Positions 25,954 through 39,660 of a stretch of DNA of 64,000 nucleotides are shown piece by piece. The notes beneath the pieces are model-generated. The model did no database searches and had not been told where the DNA came from. It was given only the letters and a program-made list of their open reading frames with translations. Both the position numbers and the translations under genes were made by a program. Each line of letters starts with the position of its first letter. Within the stretch, counting starts at the first letter, position 1. Source of the stretch: Daucus carota subsp. sativus (lineage: Eukaryota; Streptophyta; Magnoliopsida; Apiales; Apiaceae); NCBI RefSeq assembly GCF_001625215.2, contig NC_030387.2, positions 40,137,606 through 40,201,605 on the forward strand, given 5' to 3'.

Positions 25954-28011
25954 TTTTTATATGTCATTTTGCCTGTGCATCGACTAATCCGTGAATATCA
26001 CCTTTTGTTTATTATCTCCGTCTTTCTTTTATTATAATTTTAACTTTTTGCATGTAATTGAACAGAATTAAAAATATTATTTTTACTCATTATATTTGAA
26101 AATTTTGAATTCAAAATACAAATTTTAATTGATTCATAATCTCTCGATTCGTAAGAAAAAGGAAAATCTTCGACTAAAGAAATACGAAAGGAGTATTTCA
26201 AAAATTTCGGGGGGCAGGTGGAGCCAAAGCAGCCACTGCTATTAGCCATTGGAAAGTGATATGCAGAAACAAGAAAACGTGTATATAATATTTCTGATAC
26301 CATAATTTCGCCTGGAATCCTGATTAAGGAATGTTTAATTGTGAACTGCGCTCGCTTAATTATATTTAGCACGTAGATAATGTCGGCAACATACGTATGA
26401 TCAACTGATCAAGCATGCATGGACGAGATTCTGATGTTATATCACTATCCTAGTATATAGTATACAATTATGGTTAAGTCGATTCATAAAGATTATATAT
26501 CTACGTAAAGACTAGAGGATACATTTGAATGGACAGTTTAACATTGATGCAAAGCGAGTTAACGTGATAAATTGATCGGATTCAAATTAATTTCAAGTAG
26601 ATAAATTTAATATAATAATATTAGATCTTTAATGATTATGTTTTGAGAAATACTAGTTAAGTCAAAAAAAATTAAGTAAAAAATCAATTAAATAATAAAA
26701 GGTCATAAAAAATATGGAATACAATCGCATTGAACAAACATAAAATGGAAGTAATGACTGATTAATCTGTTATTCCTTTAATCACGCGATTATAGTTTAA
26801 AAATTGTAAAAATTTGGAATTCGCACTACTATATATTATGTTTATATTATCAAATTGTTGATTTATGTTAAACCACTTATAATTGATGTAGTATATATTG
26901 GTAGACAAATATTGGAGATCCTCAAAAATTAACTCAAATAACGTGAAATGTCACATGATATATTTTAATTTATACATACAAAATTCAATATATTTTTAAA
27001 ATTTAATTATCAATAATATATGTGTGTGTGATCAATATTTTCTTATATTTTTTCTGTCAGAAAAAAATATTTTCTTATATTTTTTAATCAATATAAATGT
27101 GAAGTTCGATCGAACACTAACTGATTTTTTGAACGCTAAGTTTTCTATATAAGAAAAAGAGTCAAACCTTGTTTGTGGAATCCTGTTTATTTCAACAAAT
27201 TTACAAAATTCCTAACAAAAATCACAACTCCAAAAAAAAAATTAAAAAAATTATTGGTACTGACCTATCCACTTCTTAATTTGGCCGGTACTGTATCATT
27301 TATGAAAATCTCTACCGGGATATAAATTTTTAAAAAGCCAGTCAATAATACGGTTCGTAATAAATAGAATTAAAATCGCGGTGAGAGTTGTTATATCCCC
27401 GCCGTTTTTGTTGAAGACAACCAGTCGGCTACGGTGATAAGTGGCCGGTTGGCCGTGCATATGTACATAAATGTCCCCATCGTATCTATATTTTATATTT
27501 TTGTCCTTTCAATTTCAAATTAATTTGTCATTATTTAATCTCTGCATTATTATTTCTGTGTCTTCTGTTCTTGTGTCCCCATCTAAGTCCATCGTGATGG
27601 AACAATATATATTTATTTATTTACGTGTGGAAAGTGTGTGTATTTTATGATTATATATATATTTTTATTAATTTGGCCGTTTTTGATTTTGTTTGCTTTA
27701 TGATGAAAAGTGACATATGGTAGTGTCGTGTCTGATGCAAAATTTTGATTACCTGTATTTGATTGATGTGAACAGATGCATGTATCGAATTTTTTTAATT
27801 AAGAGTAATATTACTGTAATCGGTAAAGTCAAAAAAAATAGGTGTAAAAGCAGCTAAGATTTATTAATTTCGACTAGAAAAAATATATATTAAGAAATGA
27901 ATGAGGAATTTAAAATAAAATATGTTAAAAAAACGAATACTGAGGTATTCGTGTAAATGCACCGGTCACAAATCTATACGCTAACAAAAACTTGAAAAGT
28001 TTAAAATCTTA

Positions 28012-28250
28012 CTCCCTCCGTAGTCTGTACCCCACATTTGTTGGGGTACAGACTACGCTAATAATACTCTTGTAAATGTAGTTCGATAAATTATTTTGAA
28101 CTTTTTTTCTTCCGAATAAAAATTTGATGTTTAAATTTTTATATATAAAAAATTTAAAAAATAAGTCATAGAATTATGTTTTATATGCGCCTAAAAATGC
28201 GTGTCGAGTAGTGTGAAACAACTGTAACGACATGAGAGGGACAGAGGGAG
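28012..28250 (+). mobile_element. Stowaway-like MITE with a perfect internal hairpin
   Basis: CTCCCTCCGTAGTCTG at the left and GAGAGGGACAGAGGGAG at the right are flanked by TA on both sides. Just inside the left end is a perfect 14-bp inverted repeat, TAGTCTGTACCCCA / TGGGGTACAGACTA (28021-28034, 28042-28055), with a 7-base loop. Confidence 0.75.
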
Positions 28251-31200
28251 TACTTTTTAATGATTTATTTTTATTTTTGAAATTTGATTTTATAAAAATA
28301 TAAAAGACCAATTTAAAATAATTTATGATGATTTATTCTTTTAATAAAATTTATATGTAATATTATATATATATATATCAAAAATTATCTCATAAAAACT
28401 AATAAAATCATAGAATTTCTGAAATATGCAAGTGAAGAGCAAGTTTTATAAATGGGCTTTTCCCAGGACATTACGTAATTTGAAGTCTTTTGGGCTTTGT
28501 GTACATCACATCTACGGGCCGAGAACACTGTTTTTTGTGCTATCTGGATGTAGCCATGTAAGGTTCTTTGACTCTTTGTACAGATGTACAGCGGTGTATC
28601 TTGCAAAATTTCTGATATTTCACTTCTTTCTTTTTATTTCATTAAGGCCCATTTCATAAATGAGAACTGACGGCAATTTCAGCATTTAGAGCTGGGTCCT
28701 GAATATATAAATTAGGAACAAAAATTAATTGGCTGTCATGTCCGATTAATAATATTAAAATAATTTTTATTAAATTGGAAATTTTTGATAAGTCATGAAT
28801 CTTTAAAACACTGTATGCGGATGAATTTTCTTTAATAAATATCTAAAAATTAGTAAAATAATTAAAAAATAATCATATATAATAAATTTATATGATAAAA
28901 CAAATTAATCGGATAAGATATTCTTAAAAAACAGAATATCTTAAAATAATTAATTGAATAATTCAATAATTTTTTTAACTATGGCACAGGAACGACTTCT
29001 TTAATCAGTACTAATTAGTATTAATTTAGGGTGAACAAAAACCCGAACAACCCGCAATACCTACCCAACCCAACTTTTTTTTATCCCGATCAATCCGAAC
29101 CATCCGAAATCGAAATATTAATGGGCTCATTTCTCTTTAACCCGAATAGGTTGGATTGGGTCAAGTTTTACCCCCTCCATCCAAAATTATACGAGCTTGT
29201 TGATTTTGGGCACGTATTTTAAAGTTTATTGATCACATAGTTACATTACTTATTTTTAAAATTTTATTTTTGCAAATAAAAATTTAAATATGAAATTTTC
29301 ATTTACAAAAAAAAAATTAAAAAAATATATTTCGAAACTAGACGGTCAATGCATCTTAAATTACGTGTCTAAAGTCAAGCACCAAATTTCAACCATACTA
29401 CTAGTACAATTTTTGTTGCCACCATACGTACATGTGCATGTACGTGATATATTCATGAAAAACCGTTAAATGTTTCGGGATCTTGCGCCGACAAGCTGTG
29501 TGCAACTTTCTGAGCTACACTCAAGTGACTTACACTCCATCTCCATGTTTGCTTACTTGAAAAACCACTTATAATCACATTTATTAAAATAATCGTAAAA
29601 TAATTTCGTCAAAAGAGTAATAATTATAAAGATAATAAGAATCAAACGAGTTTATAATAACCATTCGTGTTTTGTATGTAAAAACAATACACCAAAAAGC
29701 ATATTACCATAAGATATTGCCAATTACAAGAATACAAGCATTGTCGTTTTTTGTCCACAGAAGAATCTAATACTAACGATTAATGTAATTTGTAAGGTCA
29801 TTATCGTAAGGTCTACACTTATCGCATACCAAAATTTTAAATTTTTTTTAAGAGTTTTTATATGCAAGTCTGTGTTTATATGACCTAAAAATTAAAATTG
29901 GTTTCGATCATAAGTGATGATCAGAGTTTTTTTTTGCTCAAAGATCATTTGGCCAAGATAGTCAATATCCTGTATAGACTGTCATAATAAAAAATTTCAG
30001 GAAATATTGGTAAAAACAATAGAAGAAATTATGCATTCACTTCTATTCAAATTAAGCTTTAAAAAAATATAATAAGTAATTTGTTTTTCATGTTTACATT
30101 GCTTCGGAATATTTGATACATCTAATTACTTTGTCTTGTAACGTATGTATTAAGTATTTATTTAATATCAATATTATTTATTTATTTTAATACTTTATTG
30201 TAGAAGAATACACGTAATTACTAAGTTGTGTTAATTTAAGATTATTATAAATCTAATTAATATTTTGATTAATTTTTAATTTATCAAGTAATCTGTAGCG
30301 GTGCTCAGCTATCCTCTAGAATTTTAAAACATCAATGGTTGTTTTGCTAGGTTTCAGAATTTGAAAAAATCCATTAAAATTAAAATAGTGTGAGAAAGAA
30401 GAAAGTGGATAAACTGATGGTATGTTTCATATTAACTTAATAAATTTGAAAAATTCAATGAAAATAATTGTTTAAACTTTAAAGTAATTTTTATATTATA
30501 AAAATACATAATTTTTATAAGATAATATGAAAAATTTAAAGGAAGTTCCATGATGCAGTTTAAAAAAAATCAGATTCAAACTGATAAAGAAGATTCTAGC
30601 AAAGCCGGCTAAAAGAAAACTCAACTCAAAAGATTCACTCGTGCACTACCGACCTGGCTACCAATAATATCAACAAACTAGTCGTTTCTCCACTATATTT
30701 TGTTTGCATTTTGAGATAAATCCCTGATATGTCCATTTGACAAATGAGGGCAAGAGCTATGGGGTATTAACTTATGAGTCAGAGAACCTAAAAATGCTAG
30801 TGATATTTTTTATTTTTAAAATTTGATTTTACAAATATGTAGAAGAAGACTCTAAAAGATAATCTATATAATTTATTATTATATTTATAATTTAATACCT
30901 ACTCTAGTAGGTTGTAAACACAAAATGTTTTTATCCAAATAAATGATAATAAAAATTACTTCTAACTTAATTAACTTCTCGTTTATAGGTAAGAAGCACT
31001 TCTTTTAGGTGATATCAAACTGTTTCTATATATTTGTTCAAAATTTTGTGAACTAACAATAAGTGTGAAATATAAATTGACATTTGTTTTTTAATTTTCA
31101 TGATTGGAATTTCAAATTTATGTAGGTAGTCATTTTTAAAAAAAAAGAATTAATTTTTATCTCACAAAAATGATCATAAGCGATTTTTCTAATAAAAATA

Positions 31201-31900
31201 ATATTTGACCATCCATTTATGAATTTAAAACTTTAATTGTTAATATATAAAATAGGTAAGAGTCATGTATTATTTTACAATTTACTCTTACAAAAAACAA
31301 ATTAATTTTTGAGGTCGGGTGAATATGCCATATACATCCCCGTTATATTCGTCCAATTCTATCAAATTGTATAAATTGTATAGAAAACTGCATGAAACTA
31401 TAGTTAGAATTTAACGTGTCTGAAAACACACACTAAGCATCAACTTTGACTTTTTTATTAAAAGAATTGATATTAATTTATTATGTCAATTAAAACTTAA
31501 CATTCTCGTGATTATTGTACATCCCCAAGCATAATTATAAAAAATCCCTAAAAACTAAATTAGTGCAAAAATGATCTGAAATGACGGCCACAATGTCCTT
31601 GAAGCATTTTAAGTTGTCCACTTACATGACAATAAACCTTCTCCAACCTGCCAGAGAATCGTTGACCTGTCGGTCCAGTCTCCACTCCACAACTATTTAC
31701 CGCTGGCCCCTTCTAGTAATATATTGGTGTCGGACACGTATTTTAATATTTTTTAGAAAATAATTTTATAATTAATTTTTTAAATTTCTTTTCTGAATAA
31801 ATAATTATTAAATTAAGTTATAAATTATATTTCATAAAAAAATGAAATTGCGTGTCGGATCATGAAAAAAGTATAGAATTGAATGAGACGTAGAGAGATA

Positions 31901-32135
31901 CTCCCTCTGTCCCCCTCATTTTTTTACGTTACTTTTCGGCACGCTTTTTCACACTCATTTAAAGTATAGTTCCATAATATATTTTTTTTAATTTTTTTAT
32001 TCTGAATAAAAATTTGATACTTAAATTTTTATTCAAAAAAGAAAATTTTAGAAAAAAGTTCTACAACTATACTTTATAGGAGCCTCAAAATGCGTGCAAA
32101 CAGTAAACGTAAACAACCACGGGAGACGGAGGGAG
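31901..32135 (+). mobile_element. Stowaway-like MITE
   Basis: CTCCCTCTGTCCCCCTC at the left and GGGAGACGGAGGGAG at the right are flanked by TA (31899-31900, 32136-32137). The interior resembles the 28012 copy (TCTGAATAAAAATTTGAT, CAAAATGCGTG). Confidence 0.75.
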
Positions 32136-32699
32136 TATATTATCAAATAACAATAATATATAATTCTCTTATTTTATTGTTATTGAATTATGATAATTAT
32201 CAATCCTCTTTCAAAATTAATTTTCAAGAAGATCCTAAGTTACTCACAAAAAATATTATCGTAGAAATTAGATAATACTTTATTAATATTTAAGTATTTA
32301 CATATGAGGTATAATATGAATAATAGTATTTTTATAAAATTTGATAGTAAAATACCGCATAAAAATCAATTTTTAACGTAAAAATATGAGAATACATGCC
32401 TTTTGTAGAAGCAATTTTAAATTAAAAACGTTTATTCATCAATATACGTATTTATCATCATATATTTGTTGTTATTTCCTGGACTCTAAATTAAAAAGAG
32501 TTAAAAGAAATACTAATTTGTAAGTTATATAAATCTAAATCATCAAAAAAATAAAAATAAATATTGATCGATCAATATATTAATTAATTAAAAATTATAT
32601 ATTATATTATAAATATTATCTACGATAAAGAAATACTTAAATATGTGCCATCAGCTCAAAGACCATTCTTTGATCTGATAACATGGGTGAGACACAGGG

Positions 32700-34197
32700 T
32701 GAGGTCTCTAGGTCTCAATTGTCACCTAATAAAGCCAAAGCATGACTCTTTCTGTGACTCTTTGTCTCCACACTTCAACTTCTCTTCATGGCACTTCATC
32801 TCTAGCTAAGGTAAATACCCTTTTTTATAAACTTTATTTTATGCACATTTAACCTCTAGTTTACATATGGTGGAGAAATAAAATGGAGGGTTAAGTGGGA
32901 CCCACTTGTAAAAAAAGAAGAAACTACTTGTAAAAATTGACACCCATGATGCCTCATTTTTCAACCTTTAAGGAAGGTATAGATGAGCCTGATGATCTCA
33001 ACTGTTTCAACTTTTTCCCCATTTTTTTTTTAAATTTTAATAATAATTGTTATTATACTTTCTTGGCCTGTATGCTAAGCATGGTTTGGTTTTCAAGTGC
33101 TTTTCTTGTGTTTTTTCTTACTTTCACTGGAATGTTCGTCTGAAGCTTAAAGATTGAATCTTTATTTATTTTGGTAATTAAAGAGTGAAACTTTTTTAGT
33201 TTTTTTAATTTTGTGGTATATATTTTAGTTATTGCAGTAAATTATATTTGCAGGAGTGGTTGAAGCAAAAGGGTATGAAGGGAAATCAAGAATCTTGTTT
33301 GTGAGTATGATTACAAGTGAATTGGGGATTCCATTTGATCTGGGATTCATTAGATTCAATCTTGTCAATAGATTCTTGCATTTTTTGAGGTAAACTGTTT
33401 TGCTTGTGATGATTGTGGCAACTGTTTTACTTTGAGAATGACCCATCAATTTCAAGATTCTTGCTTTTATGTATTTTTCAATCGGAATTCTGATATGTGA
33501 ATATATTCTCATGATTTGATATCTTACAACTGCTGAAGTTTCTTAATTTGATGTTCTCTGTTGTGGAAGTTTTGTGTTGTATGTTAAGGAATTTTCGATT
33601 GTGTTAGATGTTCATTCTACTGTATTAATTTTGCAATTCAAGTCCTTGTGCAACTGTTTCAGATAGGGTATATGCGAACTTAATTGCGTCTTTTTTCTAA
33701 TTACTGTTCTTCTTCTGCCCTGTGTCGAATTTGGCTCAACCCTTCATATTTACATTTTTATTCTTCATTTTCGCCTCTTTTTATTTATATATTTGTGCTA
33801 ACTTTTCACTTTTTGCCTATGCTTTCGATCAGGACTGACAATTCATTATGCTAGTGAAAGGTGTTCTTTATTAATTTCCATCTTTCTTTCAAAAACCATC
33901 AATTCATTGTCATCATTTGATGCTGTTAGGCTCTTGATGTTTGTTCAACTTTTTAGCTGGTTATTGGTTGGTGTTGCAGCTGACTGAAGAACTGTTTGTC
34001 TTTACATTTTTACTCTTTAGCTCAATCAAAAATTTTGGGATTTGAAGATGCCAATGACTACTAGTCTATATAAATTAAGAACATTTCTCTTTCTGTTGCG
34101 CTAGATACTATATTGATCTGCAATAGGATGAACTGTCATTAGCCAAATTTTATGGATGCAGAAAAAGATTTGTCAATCTAGGTGTGGGAATAGCGAC
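32700..34197 (+). other. Probable 5' UTR exons and leader intron(s) of DAR1
   Basis: A consensus donor (CTAAG|GTAAAT) lies at 32810/32811. An acceptor (TTATGGATGCAG|AAAAAG) ends at 34161, 36 bases before the DAR1 ATG. The region between is T-rich, as plant introns are, and no credible coding sequence was found in it. The exact transcription start is inferred, not seen. Confidence 0.35.
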
Positions 34198-35592
34198 ATG
34201 GGATGGTTAACCAAAATTCTGAAAGGATCTAGCCATAGAATCTCTGAAGGGCAATATCATGGGAAATATCATGAGGAGAAATTTTGGGAAGGCCCTTCTA
34301 ATTCAGTGGTAATTAGTGATTCTGCTACTTAGATGTTACATTTAATAAGTAGCTTATTTTTTAGATAGATATGCTGATCCTTCACTGGCTTAGCAAACAA
34401 ATATGCTTGAAAGATGTCTACCAATTTTTGCTTCTTATGTGTACATGTATACTCACAATTTTTTCTTCTGTTGGTATTCTGGGAATTGATGTAGGATGCA
34501 TGGTCAGATTTTGAGCAGGAAGATATTGATCATGCTATTGCACTTTCTCTTGCAGAAGAAGATCTGAAAGGAAAGAAAGTAGTAGGTAAGTTGCATGAAT
34601 TACGTAGTTGTTATTCATGTAGAAATAATATAATTCTTAACATATGCATTCTATTTGCATGTTTCGTACTTCTTAGTAATATATAAGAAGTAAGAAACAA
34701 CTAGAAGCTTAACATGGTCATGGCAATGTTCTCTTACTAGTAATTAACGTGAAGGATAGCTAAGAATATTTGTGCTCTTTCTGTGATTGTGTAACTTGTT
34801 AGTTACAGACTTGCAGTGGCTGGAAATTATACACGAATGCCTGTGGCACCTAGCTTGTTGCTTTTATCCTATCAATCTAAGTTGTATGTGAGGCTTTGTG
34901 GCAAAATATAGGAATCTCATTCAATCAAACTCTTTTATGGTGTAACTTGATATGAGTATCAAATAGAAGACTGTTACAGGGTATTCCTAAGCATTATATC
35001 TATCACACAATCGTTCCCAAGTTAAAGTTACTTCGATCCCCTAAATAGGTATGGGGTCTTTCATTTGTATTCACATGTTATTGTTTTAAGGATTGTAAAT
35101 CTGATCATGCTTCCTCACTTGATATTACTTTTTTCTAAGTTAAAAAGATTATCATACAAATGTTTGACAGTTTTTCTCAGCTGTTGATAAACCTAAAAAA
35201 CTCTATTGATTTGGTTCAAATAATAACATCACTTTTTATTGGATTCCTTAGAGGTTAAAATAGAATCAGAACCAGAATCAGAATCCGAACCAGAACCTGA
35301 ACCAGAACCAGAACCAGAACCGGAACCGGAACCGGAACCAGAACCTGAAGAAGAGCCTGAACCGCATTCTGAACTGGAAAAGGTAGAAAAACCGAAAATG
35401 GATGTTCTTCTGGAAGAAGATGAACAGCTTGCCAAGGCTATTCAAGAAAGTTTATACATAGACTCTACACCTCAATATGATTTTGGAAATTTGTTTCAAC
35501 CATATCCTTATCTATATCCACCTGGGTTCAGGTATGTTCTAAATGTTTCCGTTGGCTGGTTTACACTTTTATATCATTTTTACCCCCTCTTT

Positions 35593-35646
<54 letters not shown>

Positions 35647-38455
35647 TTATGTGTGTGTGTGTGCGCACACACACAGACACGTATATTGTTCTACAGTGTC
35701 GACCTCATTCCCTTTACAAAGATCGAGGGTCCATGCCTTGTCGAAGGCTATATTGGTGCTTGAGTGTCTAGTTGGCAAAAAAAAAAAGACAAACCTATGA
35801 ATCTGTGCAATAAGATTTGTATCTAGAATCCAGATTATTATACTGCTCAGCTGCTTATCGATCTCTATTAATAATTTGGTATTAAGAATACAAAGGAATG
35901 TTCATATGTTATGCTGCATCAGCTGCTTAACTGTTATGTGATAATATATTTGGCCTTCTAAGGTGTATAATTTCTGTCTAATGTTACAGCCACCTGCACA
36001 ATATGAGTTGGTAATGACTTGAAGTGTGCAGGCCAATATAGCTCAGTTTGTAAACTTATTTAAACTACAATTGATTCCTGTTGTCATAGCAGTTTTTGTA
36101 AAACTTTGAAAAGATGTCTCAGTTTAAACCCCAATATAAAGCTGGAGTATGAAGCCCGATTTATATGAAATTTTTATTGGAGTGAAATCTTGTATGCACA
36201 AATTGCCTTCTTGATGCACAATTGCAACTTGTTATATTCATCTATTTCCTTATTTTCATATTAACATATGAAATTTCACCATTTAATTTTATATGTATTC
36301 TATTGTAGGATCTGTGCAGGTTGCAACAGTGAAATTGGCCATGGACGATTTTTAAGTTGCATGGGCGGTGTTTGGCATCCAGAATGTTTTCGCTGTCATA
36401 GTTGTAATATACCAATATCTGATTATGAGGTACGACACTTTTAAGAATTAAAGTGGTTATCCGGAATCTTTTAAGGAAAAATTTCACGAGGTTTTTAGTT
36501 TCTCTTCATAAACCTGATATAATTAGGGGATACATATCTGGCCCTATAGTTAGAAAATGATTTTTCTTTCTATTGCTGCAGTTTTCAATGTCTGAAAATC
36601 GGCCATTTCACAAATCTTGCTACAAGGAACGCCATCACCCCAAATGTGATGTTTGTAAGAACTTCGTAAGTGGCTATATTCTTTGCTCTAGTTGTACATT
36701 TCTATTGTAAAATGAACTATGTATATTACGTTATGCCACAAACCGCGGGTGCTAATTTTGTGATAGATTATCAAATTACTTCTCGCTGATTACATGTGGA
36801 TTGCAGTGTTATTAACTCTGCTGTTTTAGTATTAATTAAGTCCTATTTTAATGTCATGTTATAGATCCCAACAAATGCGGCTGGTCTTATTGAGTATAGG
36901 GCTCATCCTTTCTGGGAACAGAAGTACTGTCCCTCACATGAGCATGACATGACGCCAAGATGTTGCAGTTGTGAGAGAATGGAGGTATGGGAAATTGGTT
37001 ACCCCCAAAAAATCATCCCTTCCTGAAACCAAGATATAACTGTAAGAAGGTTTCTAAACCTTGCTTACACCGTTACACATATATAGCAGAAAAAAAAAGA
37101 ATCTTGCTTACATTGATTAATAAATGAATTGCTCGAAGAATTGTGAATTTCTAATAGTAATTGTAAGAAGGTACTTAAGCTTTCTTGCTAGTGCATGAGA
37201 AATCACACTAATATAATAAAAAACAGAGCATAAGAGAAGGCGAGGTGAGGATCAAACTTTTTCACCGACACTTGGGCATTCCTTGATTCTTATTATAAAA
37301 TACTTTCAATCCGATGCAGCCCAGGGATACAAGATATCTTTTACTAGATGATGGTCGAAAGCTTTGTCTGGAGTGCTTGGACTCATCTATAATGGACACA
37401 CATGAATGTCAACCTCTTTACCTTGAAATACAAGACTTTTATGAAGGATTGTTAATGAAAGTGGAACAACAAATACCACTGCTCTTAGTTGAGAGGCAAG
37501 CGCTAAATGAGGCCATGGAAGGAGAAAAACATGTGAGGCGAATTTATTTATGTCCTCCATGTTTCAAATGATGGTTAAATTATTACTGCCTGTACTCTTG
37601 ATATTCAAATTTTCTCCTATTTCAGGGTCATCATCACATGCCTGAGACGAGAGGTCTTTGCCTGTCAGAAGAACAAACCATTAGCACTGTATGAATATTT
37701 TTCTTAGCATCTACTATACTTGGTGTTTTAGCTGTTTAAATATATATATTTAATTACTCACCGACCACAGATTTCAAGGAGACCTAAGATTGGAGCAGGC
37801 TACCGGATCATAGACATGATTACAGAACCTTACAGACTAATTCGCGAGTGTGAGGTGACAGCTATTCTTATTTTGTATAGTCTTCCAAGGTAATATTATA
37901 TAAAGTTTCCTTCTATTGTCTATATTGGACTTTATTCATTCATGCACTTCCTGAAATACAGACTAAAACCAAACTCAAAATTTTCAGGTTACTGACCGGA
38001 TCAATCTTGGCACATGAGATGATGCATGCATGGCTGCGGCTAAAAGGTGCTTATCTTTGCAAATCAAAATATACCCTTTTTTTAATCATACAGCCTCAAG
38101 AATAATGATAATAATCGGGTAATTATTAGGTTATCCCAATCTAAGTCCAGAAGTTGAAGAAGGTATATGCCAAGTGCTAGCTCATATGTGGTTGGATTCT
38201 GAGATAATGGCCGGTTCTGGTAGTAATATGGCCTCAACTTCATCAGCATCCTCCTCCTCATCTGCTCCCCCATCATCAAAGAAGGGAAAGCGTTCTGATT
38301 TTGAAAAGAAACTCGGGGAGTTCTTCAAGCATCAGATTGAATCAGATACCTCAGCAGCCTACGGAGATGGATTCAGAGAGGGTAACAAGGCAGTGCTCAA
38401 GTATGGCCTCAGGAGAACCCTCGATCACATTAGACTAACAGGCTGCTTTCCTTAG
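34198..38455 (+). CDS. DAR1: DA1-related ubiquitin receptor and peptidase, DAR1-like
   Basis: Exons 34198-34308, 34495-34585, 35252-35531, 36309-36429, 36582-36665, 36865-36984, 37320-37532, 37626-37688, 37771-37889, 37988-38046 and 38130-38455 join to 528 residues. Two ubiquitin-interacting motifs sit at ~46-60 ([15 protein letters not shown]) and ~123-136 ([15 protein letters not shown]), separated by a Glu-Pro dipeptide run (~74-104). A LIM zinc finger with Cys/His ligands follows ([17 protein letters not shown] ... HPKCDVC, ~162-225), then a LIM-like region ending CCSCERMEP. The C-terminal peptidase carries HEMMH (410-414). DA1 proteins are ubiquitin-activated peptidases that limit organ growth; the [13 protein letters not shown] start and FQPYPYLYP segment point to DAR1 rather than DA1. 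All metal ligands appear intact. It reads in the same direction as the PPR gene 1.2 kb downstream. Confidence 0.95.
35596..35673. repeat. (CA)n-(TA)n-(TG)n compound microsatellite in DAR1 intron 3
   Basis: About 20 CA units, a short TA stretch and then TG units, so the two arms can fold back on each other. It lies ~65 bases after the donor at 35532. Confidence 0.85.
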
Positions 38456-39659
38456 AAAATCTGCGTCGGTTGCAGCTTACATTGGACAAACACACACAAA
38501 CACACACATATGTACACAAGTATATATACCCTGGCTCTACAAAATTTCAGAATTGCTCAATAGAACAAGAGCAGTATTAGAATAAATCATAAGGTGACTG
38601 AATAAACAGAAAGTGCTTGTATGTTATGCATAATCCATGCACATCTATATTACAGAGAGAAAGAGATAGGAATGTATAACTTTGCTTTTGCTGTTTTGCA
38701 CATGACTGTAGCCTATGAAATGCACTCTAAGCATATATATGTATCTGAGCAGAATTTTCTTTATATTGTGGTTTTTGTTTCTAATTGTAGATTAGAGTAT
38801 CTAATGGCATTTAAATGTGACTTTTGGTCACTTAATTAAGTAACATTAATTATCACTTAAATAATGATTAAAATGTTAGTAGTCGAAATATTAGAAACAT
38901 GGGACCGTGTTTGTCCGGGTTTTCCCCCCATTTTTAAGTATTTTTTTATTTTTAAATTAAAAAATATACGTTCAATTTAAAATTAGAAATAAGTCGTTTT
39001 ATTATTATGATTATTTAAATAAAAATCAATTTCAACCCGAAAAGTAAATAATTTATGAAATTTATTTTTGTTATTAACTTTTCAATAACTTATAAATCAA
39101 TAAAAATGTAAATTCTTTTAATTCATTTCATTGAAATTTATTTATAATCTGTTTAATTTGACCAAACTTACTCGAATTCAAATACAATAAAACACTTCTG
39201 TCAAAAAAAATAAATACAATAAAACACTTTAAAAAAGAGTGATTGATATGTTTATTTCCTTTATCAATAATTTTAAAAAATTCTTAATAAATTACAATTT
39301 ACAATAGACACTTGCTTAATTTTACTTCACAAATCCTCTTAATAAAATAGCAAATCAACTTAAACCCTGTGGGAAGAAGAAAATTTTAATATGAGAACTG
39401 AGAAGTATGCTTAAACCCTTTGAATAAACCTTGAACTTGATACAATAGATTAAATCACATCATCAATCACCCTCATATAATTTTTGTGGAAGAGGGTTAC
39501 TTAAGTATCAGGGAGTTGTGTATGCAGGCCAACTGTTTGATATGTGTTCTCACAGAACATGAGCCTATACTTTCTCGTTTTCACTTAAGTTTTTTAGCCA
39601 TGAGAACAATCTAGTCCAAATTTTATTGGGGTGTTCATGATTCTTGGCGTGTTTATGTG
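38456..39659. other. DAR1 3' UTR and PPR gene leader
   Basis: The DAR1 3' UTR, with a short CA repeat at about 38491-38512, is followed by AT-rich spacer. No additional gene was seen. An AUG-stop uORF overlaps the downstream PPR start codon. Confidence 0.5.
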
Positions 39660-39660
39660 A
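39655..39660 (+). promoter_or_regulatory. Minimal AUG-stop uORF overlapping the PPR start
   Basis: The bases ATGTGATG at 39655-39662 contain a start codon followed at once by TGA. The last A of that stop is the first base of the PPR ATG (39660). Such minimal uORFs can stall ribosomes or force reinitiation; whether it lies inside the transcript is inferred. Confidence 0.5.

Larger units (their letters stand above)
24466..32699. other. Large gene-poor interval
   Basis: Besides the MULE-like element at 25185-25953 and the Stowaway copies at 28012-28250 and 31901-32135, I see only AT-rich DNA with short chance frames. At 29025-29170, AACAAAAACCCGAACAACCC followed by repeated CCGAA/ACCCAAC looks like another repeat family, with no clear ends. 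Confidence 0.5.

Noticed and set aside
29031..29222. Plus-strand Asn/Pro-rich 63-codon frame
   Set aside because: The NPN/EPSE-like composition comes from repeated ACCC/CCGAA motifs of a repeat element; no gene context.
35229..35435. Minus-strand Gly-Ser repeat frame
   Set aside because: It is the antisense of the Glu-Pro codon run in DAR1 exon 3.
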